Of a DNA stretch of 64,000 nucleotides, positions 46,191 through 59,181 are shown piece by piece; position 1 is the first letter of the stretch, and the number at the start of each line of letters is the position of its first letter. Both the position numbers and the translations under genes were made by a program. The notes beneath the pieces were generated by a model that saw only the letters and a list, made by a program, of their open reading frames with translations, made no database searches and had not been told where the DNA came from. Source of the DNA: Flaccisagitta enflata (taxonomy: Eukaryota; Chaetognatha; Sagittoidea; Aphragmophora); the NCBI GenBank assembly GCA_965153355.1, contig OZ231126.1:49600001-49664000 (forward strand), read 5' to 3'.

Positions 46191-46658
46191 TAGTCGTGGA
46201 CACGTGACTCTACAGCTTGCTGTGTTTGTCATTAGGTCGGTCAGTAGGTTCGTCCGTCCATTCCCTCATAACGTTTTTAGTTGCGTCCTCGCATCTCTAT
46301 AAGAGGGTCAGTCCGTCCGTCGGTCTGTCCGTCGGTCCATCCGTCGGTCCGTTACGCCTTTTTAAAAATCGCGTTTCTCAGCTGTTTTTGGCCACAGAGA
46401 GATCGTATACTGAATTAAACGATTGAAACACGTGTTTTGAGAGACTTCTTTGACTCCTATGTCAGATATTCCAGCAGTTTGTCTATCTGCAATCTGTTCA
46501 TCCATCTGTCTAACACAATCAGCGTGAATTTCGCTCCACATAAGGACACGGTCAGGACGCATCATTGCCCGGTCGGGCTTGTTTAATTCCAAGCGGTTTT
46601 TGCATCACTACTCCTGTCCAACCATTCGCGACTGGAATGCCGTATATCCGGCCTTGTT
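46190..46658 (+). mobile_element. Hairpin-capped element, family A, split by a family-C element
   Basis: Head AGTCGTGGACACGTGACT (46192-46209), GTCGGTCAGTAGG core and a T-run at 46274-46278. After the family-C element it resumes as AATTCCAAGCGG, CTCCTGTCCAACC, TTCGCGACTGG, TATATCCGGCCTTGTTT. Without the insert it is about 160 bp, as at 13782-13938. Confidence 0.78.
46276..46582 (+). mobile_element. Hairpin-capped element, family C, full length, nested in family A
   Basis: Head AGTTGCGTCCTCGCATCT (46279-46296), CTATAAGAGGGTCAGTCC, GTCCGTCGGTCC core, subterminal GGACGCATC (46555-46563), tail hairpin GCCCG-GT-CGGGC (46567-46578), TTGTTT. 307 bp. Confidence 0.82.
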
Positions 46659-46714
46659 TGGCTTTTACAGGTGGTTTTTGCATTACTGTTCCTGCCAAAA
46701 ATGGTTGGATTGCA

Positions 46715-46747
46715 TTTTTAGTCGCGTGCATTCTATAACCCGCTCTA

Positions 46748-46797
<50 letters not shown>

Positions 46798-47049
46798 GGT
46801 CGGTCGGTACCACTTAGCTTTTTTCTTTGTTTTACATTATTTTGAGTCATTTCATGTCATTTTAAGTTGTTTAAGGTTATTCTAAGTCCATATACATTTA
46901 GTCTTTTAGTCTCTTAATCTAGTCTTTTAGTCTTTTAGTCTTTTGGTTTTATGGTCTTAACAACCGCACGCGACTGTAAGGTGTTGGCCTTGTTTATCAC
47001 TGCTTCTGTCCACCCGTATGATACTTGAGTTACCGCGTATCCGGCCTTG
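46715..47049 (+). mobile_element. Hairpin-capped element, family A, with internal TTTTAGTC minisatellite
   Basis: TTTTTAGTCGCGTGCATTCT, (CTGT)n core, a TCTTTTAGTC block (46845-46945), CCGCACGCGACTG, CCGCGTATCCGGCCTTGG. Confidence 0.65.
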
Positions 47050-47382
47050 GTGATTTCACGGGCTACCCAAATTGCGTGATAAAAAAAAGAATAATTCAAG
47101 GATTTGGGCATCGAAAAAAGTAAGATGAGAGGATCAGGTGGGACAATTAAAAAGGCATTGCCTCTGCCCCTCTCTCTTTCTCTCTTATTAGCATTGGCCA
47201 CTCGATCGTAGTCCAATGAGCGATAATTGGCAGCGCCAATCAATGGTCAAATCTTGTGTATGTAGTGTTTAGTTCAGTATGTTGCTTAGTAACTCGACCA
47301 CAACTGGGGACATTAACTCACCTTTTTGTCTAGCTCGCTAATCATTACTTAGTCTTTGTTGAGGAAAGGATATACAGCAGTC

Positions 47383-47516
<134 letters not shown>

Positions 47517-47559
47517 TAGTAAGAAGATACCCCACTCCAGTCCGATCTTAAGTAATTGG

Positions 47560-47690
47560 GAGAACCACTCTAGACCGAATTGGTAGTTGAGTTACCAAAC
47601 CACTCAAGTCCGATTCTGACTTGAGTGGATAAAGACTTTACTAGCCTTATTTTGAGAATTGGATTCGGACTAGAGTGGTTCCCCCGTTTT
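47560..47690. repeat. Short inverted repeats around ACCACTCTAGACCGAATTGG
   Basis: AACCACTCTAGACCGAATTG is mirrored by TTCGGACTAGAGTGGTTCCC about 90 bp on, with CCACTCAAGTCCGATTCTGA between. Identity unknown. Confidence 0.55.
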
Positions 47691-48241
47691 GTCGGATTCG
47701 AAATAGAAGGGTTTGGAAGATGACTTTGGATGAAGATTCGACCTAGACTTTAGCGGTCATCAGGAGTAAGGGGAGCAAATAAGTATCAACACTATTGGCA
47801 TTAAGGCGACACACACTTCACTCGCAGACGCTTGTGGGTGGGCAAGGGTACTGAGGCAGTCTTGTACTTGACTACAAGGCAGGAACATCGGCAAGAGCAG
47901 AGACGTAGTAAATCAGTAAATACGACGCGCGTATTAACGAACTGATAATTGGCTTACGAGCTCGCTTTCCACGCGACTAAGAATAGAAACGCTTCTAGAG
48001 TTGAGACTGCACAATAGAATTTGGCAACGAAATCTCTGTTGCTGGTGCACGTGTTCTTATCGTCACAAGCGAGCAATGCTACTACCTATTCGCTTTCTTT
48101 CTTGTTTCTTATTCGCGTGCATAAAATTCTATGTCTGGAGATCCGTCTGTCTGATGATTGGATAGTCCCAATTTGCTTTTATCTTTAATCGGCTTTGTCC
48201 GTCCGTTCATCGGTCCATCGGTCTGTCGTCACTCGAGTTGG
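47691..48241. other. No recognisable gene
   Basis: Unique-looking sequence without supported ORFs; a GTCCGTCCGTTCATCGG stretch near 48198 may be a decayed hairpin-capped core. Confidence 0.5.
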
Positions 48242-48431
<190 letters not shown>

Positions 48432-48539
48432 GGGGTTGTATGCTCCTGCCTACGTTAACGATTTACTAGGGGAAACAGGCCAACACCTATACGTCGCGTG
48501 CGGGACGTGAATACTTTTATTGTCCTGACTCCATCAGTT

Positions 48540-48946
48540 TCAATTAAAGCCTTGAAACCCACCAGTTTAAATTCAAGTCCAGCAGTTCCAATTCAAGCCC
48601 ACTAATTTCAATTCATGCCCACCAGTTCCAAATCAAGTCTTGGCACTCACCAGTTTCATTTCAAGCCTTGAAAACCACCAGTTTTGATTCAAGCCCATCT
48701 ATTTCAATTTAAGCCAACCAGTTTCAATTCAAGCCCACCAGTTTCAATTCAAATCTTGAAACCCCCCAGTTTCTATTCAAGCCTTGAAACCCACTAGTTT
48801 CAATTCAAACCTTGAATCCCACCAGTTTCAATTCAAGCCTTGAAACCCACCAGTTTCTATTCAAGCCTTGAATCCCACCAGTTTCTATTCAAGCCTTGAA
48901 ACCCACTAGTTTCAATTCAAGCCTTGAAATCCACCAGTTTCAATTC
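48540..48946. repeat. 28-bp minisatellite TTGAAACCCACCAGTTTCAATTCAAGCC
   Basis: About 14 degenerate units. Each contains the dyad TGAAAC/GTTTCA. The array resumes at 49548 after the MITE. Confidence 0.88.
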
Positions 48947-48948
48947 TA

Positions 48949-49545
48949 CTATCTAGAACATATGTATGTCGACAGGCATTTTAAGCAATAACTCTGTTAA
49001 GAATAAATTTTTTTTATAAAAATCAGTGAGATTCTGAAACTATTTCGAATTTCTGACCAAATGCCGCAATCCGCATCCTTTTAGCTCAAGGCGTTTAGAA
49101 TCGACAGGCAAAACAATATTGATACTTCAATTAGAAAATGGCCAAAAAAATGCATCTTGTTTCTTTACAAGTTACTAAGTCTCCTTTCAAATAGATTGGA
49201 GGTTTTTTCCACCCTATTTTTGGTCCTAATTACAGTGCCCAACACCTTTGCTACATTATCTTGGTTGATTTCAACTTCTCTGAATCATTGGGATTGCAAC
49301 TGAAGCAAAAGGGAGAACATGGCATACACTAAGGAATTTTTTAAATAGAGTTTTATGAGGGATAGTTATCATACATTTATACAAAGCATTTGTGTTAAAG
49401 TGCTTAGAAAACCCACATACAAATATGTGTTGAAACCCAAACACATAATATTAAGCATTTGACATGTTTTGGAGGTTTTTCTATGATTCCTATACTGTTA
49501 AATTAACCTATCCCCATACTGTCGATATACTTATGTTCTAGATAG
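48949..49545. mobile_element. 597-bp TA-flanked MITE inserted in the minisatellite
   Basis: Ends CTATCTAGAACATATGTATG and ATATACTTATGTTCTAGATA(G) with TA outside (48947-48948, 49546-49547). Closing the gap with one TA gives CAATTCTAGCC, an array variant of CAATTCAAGCC. Confidence 0.85.
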
Positions 49546-49627
49546 TAGCCTTGAAACCCACCAGTTTCAATTTTAGCCCTGAAATTCACCAGGAAGGACT
49601 ACATTTTTGAAAATTTTTGTTTAAAGT

Positions 49628-49910
49628 TCGGTGATTTTAAAGATGACGTGAAATGATGTAAAATGACTCAAAATTCCTAAAAATGACATAAAATAACATG
49701 AAATGACTTACAATTACTAGGGATGACTAAAAATGACAAACGTCCAAAACTGACTAAAAATGATGTAGAATGACTTAAATTGACTTAAAACATCTCAAAA
49801 TGACTAAAAATGACAATAAGGACCCATATGAATAAAGTGACATAAATGACTAAAGATGACTAAAACTGATGTCTTGAAATGACATAAAATGACTCAGAAT
49901 GACACGCGAT
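49628..49910. repeat. (AAAATGACT)n minisatellite
   Basis: Units AAAATGACT, AAAATGACATA and similar. The same sequence type flanks or lies inside elements at 34108-34228 and 46845-46945. Confidence 0.8.
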
Positions 49911-49931
49911 TAAATGAGAAAGCCTAGAAAA

Positions 49932-50151
<220 letters not shown>

Positions 50152-50359
50152 AAAAAAGAAAAAAAAAGAAAAAGAAAAAAGAAAGAAACGACTGAATTAC
50201 GGAAAATTGGTGGTGGATTTGGGCGAAGAAGAAGAAATTTACGTTTTTGACTTTTGACCCTTTTGCTGGGAGCCATCGGTCCAAAGGCAAAGCCGAAGGG
50301 AAACCGCTTTTACAATTTCCATAATTCCAACCACGAGAGAATGACGAATCGGTGGGATT

Positions 50360-50430
50360 TTTTTTTCCAGTCGCATGCATGCTACTCTATCAAAGCCATT
50401 TTTTGGTTGGTCTGTCTGTTTTTTCCACTT
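50360..50430 (+). mobile_element. Hairpin-capped element, family A (head only)
   Basis: CCAGTCGCATGCATGCTACT hairpin (50369-50386), CTATCAAAGCCATTTTTTGG, TTGGTCTGTCTG. Confidence 0.5.
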
Positions 50431-50959
50431 TGCACTGCCCAATAGCTGATATGGTGCATGTATCTGCGGAATTGCCTGCCTACCACTAATAGGCATCCTT
50501 GTGCATTGTGCAACCATATACATACAGTTAAGCCCCGGAGTAACAGATGTCAAGGCACCAACAAATGGTAATAATTGTAATAGGCAAATTTCCATCAAAG
50601 CCAACATAAGAAATAAACAGAAATCTTATCAACTGTCTAAGATTTCATATTCATTTTACGCAGATTTGTTGGGAAAAAAATCGAAAAACGTTTTTCGATT
50701 TTTTGAGTTCAGGGTTAGGAATTTATGTTTCCCTTTTTCGCTTGCGACAATTTGAGGAAGTTGGGTCAGAACTAGGCTCGCCCGTGGCTGGGGTTGAAAT
50801 TGGTACAGGGTGGAAGAGGGCACTTTTTTACACCTTCTGGAAAAAAGCAGGGCACTGTCGGACCAACACTTTAGGCGCTATGAATTTTTTAATCTTTTTT
50901 TAATTTTTCACATTTTCCGCGATATTTTTCATCGATCTCAATTTTAGGCCCTATGTAAC
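50431..50959. other. No recognisable gene
   Basis: Short frames only, nothing recognised. Confidence 0.55.
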
Positions 50960-51795
<836 letters not shown>

Positions 51796-51855
51796 AGAGG
51801 CGCGTGAATGCAATGAGGAGAAAAAAGAAACTGAAAAAAAAAAACAGAAACAATC

Positions 51856-51898
51856 TTACGATTTTTTTCCGGTCGGCGAGAGCCGCCTTTACTGGTAT
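51856..51898. repeat. Short dispersed motif, third copy
   Basis: TTACGATTTTTTTCCGG, TCGGCGAGAGCCGCCTTTAC, TGGT; compare 6059-6103 and 14508-14548. GGCG..GAGA..CGCC can form a stem. Confidence 0.6.
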
Positions 51899-52109
51899 AA
51901 CTCTTGGATTCGTTATAGTGGGGTGTAAATCGAACCTTGATCTTGCTCTACGTTCTCTCTCTCCATGCCTGATGGAAGTTCAGAATGAACTATGATACTA
52001 ACGTTTCATTTTGGTGGCTTAGGAACCATAAAAACAAACATATACAGCTAGAGGGTGATTTTTATGCGGTCCTTCCCATTCTCTTTGTGTATTTCTTTTC
52101 TCCTTTTAA

Positions 52110-52272
52110 TCCAAACGTCCAAACGTCCAAACGTCCAAACGTCCAAACGTCCAAACGTCCGTGCGTACAAGCAAATGGTTTTTAAACCATTTAGCAGGAT
52201 GCTCCACTTGTGGGACACCTACGAAAGCAAATGTCAACACCAAAGACAACAACAACGACAACAACAACAACC

Positions 52273-52363
<91 letters not shown>

Positions 52364-52394
52364 AAACCACAACCACAACCACAACCACAACCAT

Positions 52395-52491
<97 letters not shown>
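52110..52491. repeat. (CCAAACGT)n and (CAA)n arrays
   Basis: Six CCAAACGT units (52110-52160), then CAA 52246-52491 with a short (CAACCA)n block near 52365-52393. Confidence 0.95.
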
Positions 52492-52492
<1 letters not shown>

Positions 52493-52687
52493 GTACAATG
52501 ATCTGAATCTAAAGCCACCAAGAATTACTTTAATGATTCACTGTTAACCTCAGTGTTCCTTCGCCTCAACTACTTCCGTTTTGCCGCTTTGTTAGGTTGC
52601 AAAAACGCGACTCTGACCTTTGGTTGATCCTTTCATCCGTCAGTTGTTAGTAACAACTTGTTACCGAACATAGTTCACTTGCCAACG

Positions 52688-52947
52688 TTTTTAGTCGCGT
52701 GCTACGCGACTCTATAAGCCACTTTTTGGTCCGTCGGTCCGTCGGTCGGTCGGTCGGTCCGTCCGTCCGTCACAAAACTGTTTTAACGGCTTTTTAAGGC
52801 GATTTTTACATCTGAATGGTAGAAAAGAATATTTGTGGAGTAAACAGCCATTTTGAATGTCTTTTTGATAAAAAATGTTTGTCTGTCTGTCTGCCTGACT
52901 TTTTATGAAAGTGCCGACGCATGCGACTTAGGTCTAATGACCTTGTC
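52688..52947 (+). mobile_element. Hairpin-capped element, family A, GGTC-type, full length reference copy
   Basis: Head AGTCGCG-TGCTA-CGCGACT (52693-52711), CTATAAGCCACTTTTTGG, GTCCGTCGGTCGG core, spacer GAATGTCTTTTTGATAAA, subterminal GCATGCGACT (52919-52928), tail hairpin AGGTC-TAAT-GACCT (52930-52943), TGTC. 260 bp, uninterrupted. Confidence 0.85.
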
Positions 52948-52986
52948 TTTTTTTTTGTTTGCGAGTGTTTCCCTGCCATACCAAAT

Positions 52987-53152
52987 TCTTAGGTGCGCCA
53001 ACCCACCTCTCTAACTGGCTGTGTTCGTTGGTTGATTGGTCGGTTGGTTAATTGGTCGGTTGGTTAATTGTTCGGTCGGTTTGTCGGTTGGTCAGTAACG
53101 CAAATGTTTGACAATCCACATGGCGCACCTATTTGCCTACTTGACCATGTTC
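52987..53152 (+). mobile_element. Hairpin-capped element, family B
   Basis: Head AGGTGCGCCAACCCACCT (52991-53008), CTCTAACTGGCTGTGTTC, GGTTGGTTGATTGGTCGG core, GTAACGCAAATGTTTGACAA, then GGCGCACCT, the exact inverse of AGGTGCGCC, and TGCCTACTTGACCATGTTC. Confidence 0.78.
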
Positions 53153-53194
53153 TTTTATCAAAAATTTCTGCGAATTTTTCGGCCCTCCTTTTCT

Positions 53195-54023
<829 letters not shown>

Positions 54024-54361
54024 AGACGGACCAAAAAGAAAAACATACAATCACCTCGAAAGACAGACATGTAGAGAAAGAGTCAGATACGTGAACAGCC
54101 AGACAGACGTGCAGAGATACAGACAGGCAGATGAAAAGAAAGATAGATGGAAAGATAGACTGATAGATAGGTAGATAGATAGGCAGATGGATGCTGAAAT
54201 GCCAGTCGAGTAGGAGACAGGGGGAAAAGATTTCTCCCGCATTTCAATTTCAATTAAAGTGAGTTGGAATCCCTTCTTGAAGCCGACATTGTTTCCTGTT
54301 TTCTTGCCCTCGTGGGACCAAGGGCTTCAAATTCAAATTGGCAAAACGGGCAGGCTAAGGG

Positions 54362-54620
<259 letters not shown>

Positions 54621-55248
54621 GACAATCACAAACGCACAAACAGAGAAACTCAAAGACAAATCGGGAGAGAACGACGAACGAATGACTCAAAGACACGGAG
54701 ACATAGAAAAAGACGCAGAGAGAGACGGAGAAAAAGACGCAGAGCTTGCGCAAAAAAAAAGAAAAAAAAAAAAAAGAAAAAGGAAATAGGAAAGAAAATG
54801 GGAGGATTACTTTAGATGAAGGGAAAAAAAAAGAAAGCCTTCAAGATTGCTACCATTTGAAGTAACCTCTATTTTTGCATGGCTCTTGGCACCGAAGAGG
54901 CGCCTCAGGGTGTTACTTTATCAATCCGTTTTACTGCTCACGAAATGTCATTGCGGTTAGTTTAAGAAAAAGAAATACGAGGTTTTTACTTTGAACGCCA
55001 AGAACGCCAAGAGTCTCTGCTTATGTATGATTTTCCAGGGTGACTTCAGTCGCAAACAGTTGGACTTGTTAAAACTTGCAGTATGTCGAATAAAAGGTTT
55101 CAATTGTTAGCAATTTTTGAAGGAAATTATTCTGACTTTAACACGGACGAAGCTGAACTGTACTGTCATTCTGAGTCAACACTCAACACTGACAGTATCA
55201 AACGAATTTTTTTCGCTGTCGGTCTCCAATCTATTGCAATTTCATCAA
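54621..55248. other. No recognisable gene
   Basis: Purine-rich to about 54840, then unique-looking sequence up to the target duplication of the hAT-like element. Confidence 0.55.
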
Positions 55249-56044
55249 GTAGTCATTAGGGCGTAGTGAAATGCGTAAAAATGGATCTAATATCACCATG
55301 GGGGATTTTTATTACAGTTTATAGGTTAGTAGACCAGAATGGAACAGTTTGATCATTAGATATGATGGTCTAGTTTCGCGGAATTTGACCACAATATGCA
55401 AATGATATCATTGGATTTTTCAACTTTTTTTATGGTGGCCTGTGGGTTAGCCACTACATGAAGGGTAGAGGGTTGATTGCCTCGGTTGGAATTAGCATTT
55501 GGTTTCCATTTTTTCATCAAAATTAATGCATTAGAGGATGAATGCTACAATTCTTGTACTTATTTTGATCTATTTATCTATTTTACCCGGGGCCCACTTG
55601 TTTTAAGCAAGAGGAAAGATGCGCGAAAATTGCGAAAATGATAAGAATTGTTTGATTTACGACTTATCTTGTTCTTTTTATATGTGATCAATGGATAGAA
55701 AAAAAACCCTTAGTATTGGTCTTGATTGAACGATATTTAGTAGTAGAATATAAAGTTCTAAAAATACATAATAGGAGCTCCTAGGGGCCCCTTCAGGGGT
55801 CCTTATAGTGCTCCAAAATAGCTAAAATTATAATCAAAAATGAGTTTTTGTTGTGGTTTCACCGTACAGGTGGATGGAGCTGTAATTTTCACATAAAGAT
55901 ATTGTTATCTGGTGGTGGGGTACACAAATTAAGCCTAGGGACCCCCAAGGAGGCCCATCTAGGGACCCCCAAGGAGGCCCATCTAGGGTCTCCCTTAAGG
56001 ATCAAATAGTCATAAATAAAATATTTGCATTTTCAGTAGTTTTT

Positions 56045-56736
56045 GGGCAGGGGAACTTTCATTTGTTTGTCCGTTTGTCCATTTGTCCATTAGTTCATTT
56101 GTCCCACCCCCTTGAGCCTCTCAGGCTTAAAACTAGGCCTCTGAGGCCTCAAATCAGGGCTCTCAGGCCTCATATTGAGCCTCTCAGGCCTAAAATCAGC
56201 CCTCTTCAGTCGGAAATCAGCTGTCTTAGGCCTTAGATTATCCCTCTCAGGCCACAAATCAGCTCTCTCAAGCCTCAAATAAGCCCTTTCAGACCTCAAA
56301 TTAATCCCCCGAGGCCTCAAATCAGCCCTCTAAAGCCTTGATTCAGTCCTATCAGGCCACAATTCAAGCCTCTCTGGCCTCAAATCAGTCCTCTTGAGCC
56401 GGAAATCAGCTTTCTTAGGCCTCAAATCTTCACTCTTGGGCCTCAAATCCTCCCTCTCAGACCTCAAATCAGCCCTCTCAAGCTTAAAGTCAGCTCTCTA
56501 GGGTCTCAAATAAGCCCTGTCAGGTCTGTAATAAGCCCTCTCAGGCTTAAGATCTGCCCTCTCAGGCCTCAAACCACGGATGGACGAGTGGACGTACGAA
56601 TGAAAGTCCCCCTGTGTTTTACAGGACTTCGCCCCCTTCAGGGCAGTTGCCCTGCTTCCCCCCTAAAAATCATAATCATGCAAAGCAGGGCATTGGGTAT
56701 TGCTGACCACATATTTGCCCTTGAGCGACTGGTTTT
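56045..56736 (+). mobile_element. Family-E element with GGCCTCAAATCAGCCCTCTCA core
   Basis: GGGCAGGGGAACTTTC head, about 20 units like CAGGCCTCAAATCAGCCCTC (56110-56575), CCTGTGTTTTACAGGACTTC, then GCAGGGCATTGGGTATTGCT tail and GCCC-TT-GAGC near the end. Confidence 0.65.
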
Positions 56737-57044
56737 CTCTTTTATGGCAATGAAGGGCCAATTTATCTGTTCAGACACTCACATAGGGCAGGATAGCTAG
56801 ATGGGAATAGAAGAGCTGGTTTAAGATTCTCTATGGCATGGGCCTTTCCTGAGGGCTCAAAGAACCCAAAACTGCCAAAAAAGACCAAAACTTGATATTT
56901 TTCATGTTTTATTTTTTTTTTGCTTCAAAGTCAATAAACTGATTTATCACACCTGCCTAATATCATCTTCCAAAAAAATGTTGCAACCTAAGATTTTTGT
57001 TAGTTTATTAGCTAAACAACAGAAAACAGTCAATTGCAAATCAA

Positions 57045-57143
57045 TCAATAATTGATATTTGCTCCCCCAGGCTCAATGATGGCCGCCATTTGCCAGGGAA
57101 GTAATTTGCCGAGCCTCTGGAAGCTCTGTAACGTGATAATGCT
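57045..57143 (-). pseudogene. Tc1/mariner transposase C-terminal remnant
   Basis: Minus frame reads SIITLQSFQRLGKLLPWQMA, AIIEPGGANINY and a stop. This matches the Tc1-family ending (I....LQ.L..SMPRR..AVI.A.GG.TKY). Only about 33 codons are recognisable; the catalytic DDE core is absent. It lies inside the hAT-like element. Confidence 0.6.
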
Positions 57144-57599
57144 CCCAACTTGTGCAACAAAATATGTTTGCCTTTTCTGTCTCTGAGTGACCACACCTTT
57201 TTAACATCTGGATCAATTTCTTTTGCTAAAAAAAGAAAAGATGACCCTCAAACTCAATTATTCCTAGATTCATCAAAAAACAAATGAGTTATGATTGTTT
57301 GATTGGAAAAGGTTAAATGATTAGATTGGGTTACATGGTCAGATTGGGTTGAGTAGTAATGTTGTCCAACTTTCATGAAAAACAGTCAAATAAAGGATCT
57401 TTCTGAAGCAATCATTTTGTTCAAAGTTAAATCGCTTCTAAACCAATTAAGTTAAGAAGATGCAGTTTGCACGGCTGGCTTGGAAATTTGAAGAGCTCTA
57501 ATTTTGTTACCAATTTTTTAAAGATAGGTAAAATCGTTTATAAGTAATTGATTAAAATGTGCTGCAATATTTTTTTTGGAAAATAGTATCGATGGAAAA

Positions 57600-57690
57600 A
57601 TAAATTCATTCATTCCTTCATTCATTCATTCATTCATTCATTCATTTATTCCTTCATTCATTCCTTCATTCATTCATTCATCCAATGATT
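57600..57690. repeat. (ATTC)n microsatellite
   Basis: About 22 ATTC units after AAAAATAAATTC. This could be a LINE tail like that at 695-715, but no coding remnant is seen upstream. Confidence 0.9.
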
Positions 57691-58503
57691 CATCCTTTTG
57701 TTCATCCATCCATTTGCACATTAATTAATTGGTCGACTTATTCATTCATACACTCATTGTTTCACAGACTGATGAATGAAAATAGTTTTTCACTTGGTGA
57801 AATTATCAATTTAGCTCCTTGCGTACACTTTCAATTCCAGACTTGCTACTGGAACTGCACAAAAAAATAATGTAGTGTTGGTTTAATAGAAAGTTGTTGC
57901 CTCATTTACCATCTTTATTCCATGTTCAGCTGCCTAAATGTGGCAAAGATATGGGGGTGGTTTAAAAGGGGTGGGAATGATTTCATCATTTGAATTTTGA
58001 TATCGTGAACGCAACTAATTATAAAATGAGGATTTTTCAGTTCTCATTAAACAATCCTAGCAGAAGCTCAGGTTGATCAAACTATAGAGTTGCTTGAGGG
58101 TTCAACATTTAGACAAAACGAGAAAAACAATGCTGAAGCAAATCAGGTTGCCATTGGCACTTAACACCTGAAAAAACGGGCTATAGTCAAAGAATTTTGG
58201 TTGGCTGAAAAAGGGAGTCATTACAGATGGAAGAAACCAAGATTATTTCTCTATGAGTTAGGCAATGGAGGGAAGTGCAAGATTAGTGCTCTTGGATTTA
58301 GGCTTTAAAGCTGGATTTTGAGCCTTGATGCTAGGATTTCTGCCACGAGGCGAGGATCTGGGCCTCAAACTGGAATGAGTCAAGGGGGGGCGGGGGAAGA
58401 AGAAGAAGGAGAAGGAAAAGAAGAAGAAGAAGGCATGGTTCACTGACCTTGTTTTAGGTGCCAGAAGACGGATCAATGACGGCTGGATTGACAAAAAGTC
58501 CTG

Positions 58504-58506
<3 letters not shown>

Positions 58507-58558
<52 letters not shown>
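58507..58558. repeat. (CT)n microsatellite
   Basis: About 26 CT units. Confidence 0.95.
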
Positions 58559-58562
<4 letters not shown>

Positions 58563-59181
58563 AAATTTGATTTATACCGTATGTCTTATTTATCATTGAA
58601 TTGAGACGCAAGACAGAAAAGTGGAAAAATTCAGATCGCTACCTCTCCCTCCTCCTCCTCCTCCTCCTCCTCCACAATCCATAACAACCCCTAAATCACT
58701 TCATTTCCTCCTGCTATGTAATTGCCCCATCACTAGGTCCATTAGTGTATTTATAGGGTTGTTTTCCGGAGTTTAATGAGGGCTGTTTACTTAAACCTAA
58801 CTGGCACATATAGCGAAAATCTGGAAAATCATGAAAATCTCATTTGCATATTGTGGTCAAATTCCGCGCAACTAGACCATTCAAAATTGACCCAAAACTG
58901 GTTCATTCTCATTCCTAAGACCCATACCCGTCATAAAAATCCCCCATGAGGTCTGTGAAAATGAATCCCGACATCTGACTACGCCCTAGTAGTCATAGGA
59001 ACCCTTTTCCTCTTGGAAGTTTAAGTCCCTTGATTCCTACACCAAGAATTGCGTCTACGCACGCGATTATTATGATTTCTTTGTATTCGTCAGCAATAAA
59101 GCGACAGTGGCAAACGACACAATCACAGATGACTATTCTACAATTTTAGGCAAATTTCGAGCAATGTGCGATAAAATAGAG

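Larger units (their letters stand above)
55257..58988. mobile_element. 3.7-kb hAT-like non-autonomous element with perfect 8-bp target duplication
   Basis: Terminal repeats TAGGGCGTAGT and ACTACGCCCTA, flanked by GTAGTCAT on both sides (55249-55256, 58989-58996). Weaker homology continues about 165 bp inward: CATGGGGGATTTTTAT and ATAAAAATCCCCCATG, then GGAATTTGACCACAATATGC and GCATATTGTGGTCAAATTCC. An 8-bp duplication with TAGGG ends is a hAT signature. No transposase frame is visible. The interior holds a family-E element, a Tc1 remnant and microsatellites, so most of the length is later acquisition. Confidence 0.88.

Noticed and set aside
57600-57690. LINE 3' tail at the (ATTC)n tract
   Set aside because: AATAAATTCATTC resembles the tail at 695-715 but no LINE coding or 3' UTR similarity was seen upstream.
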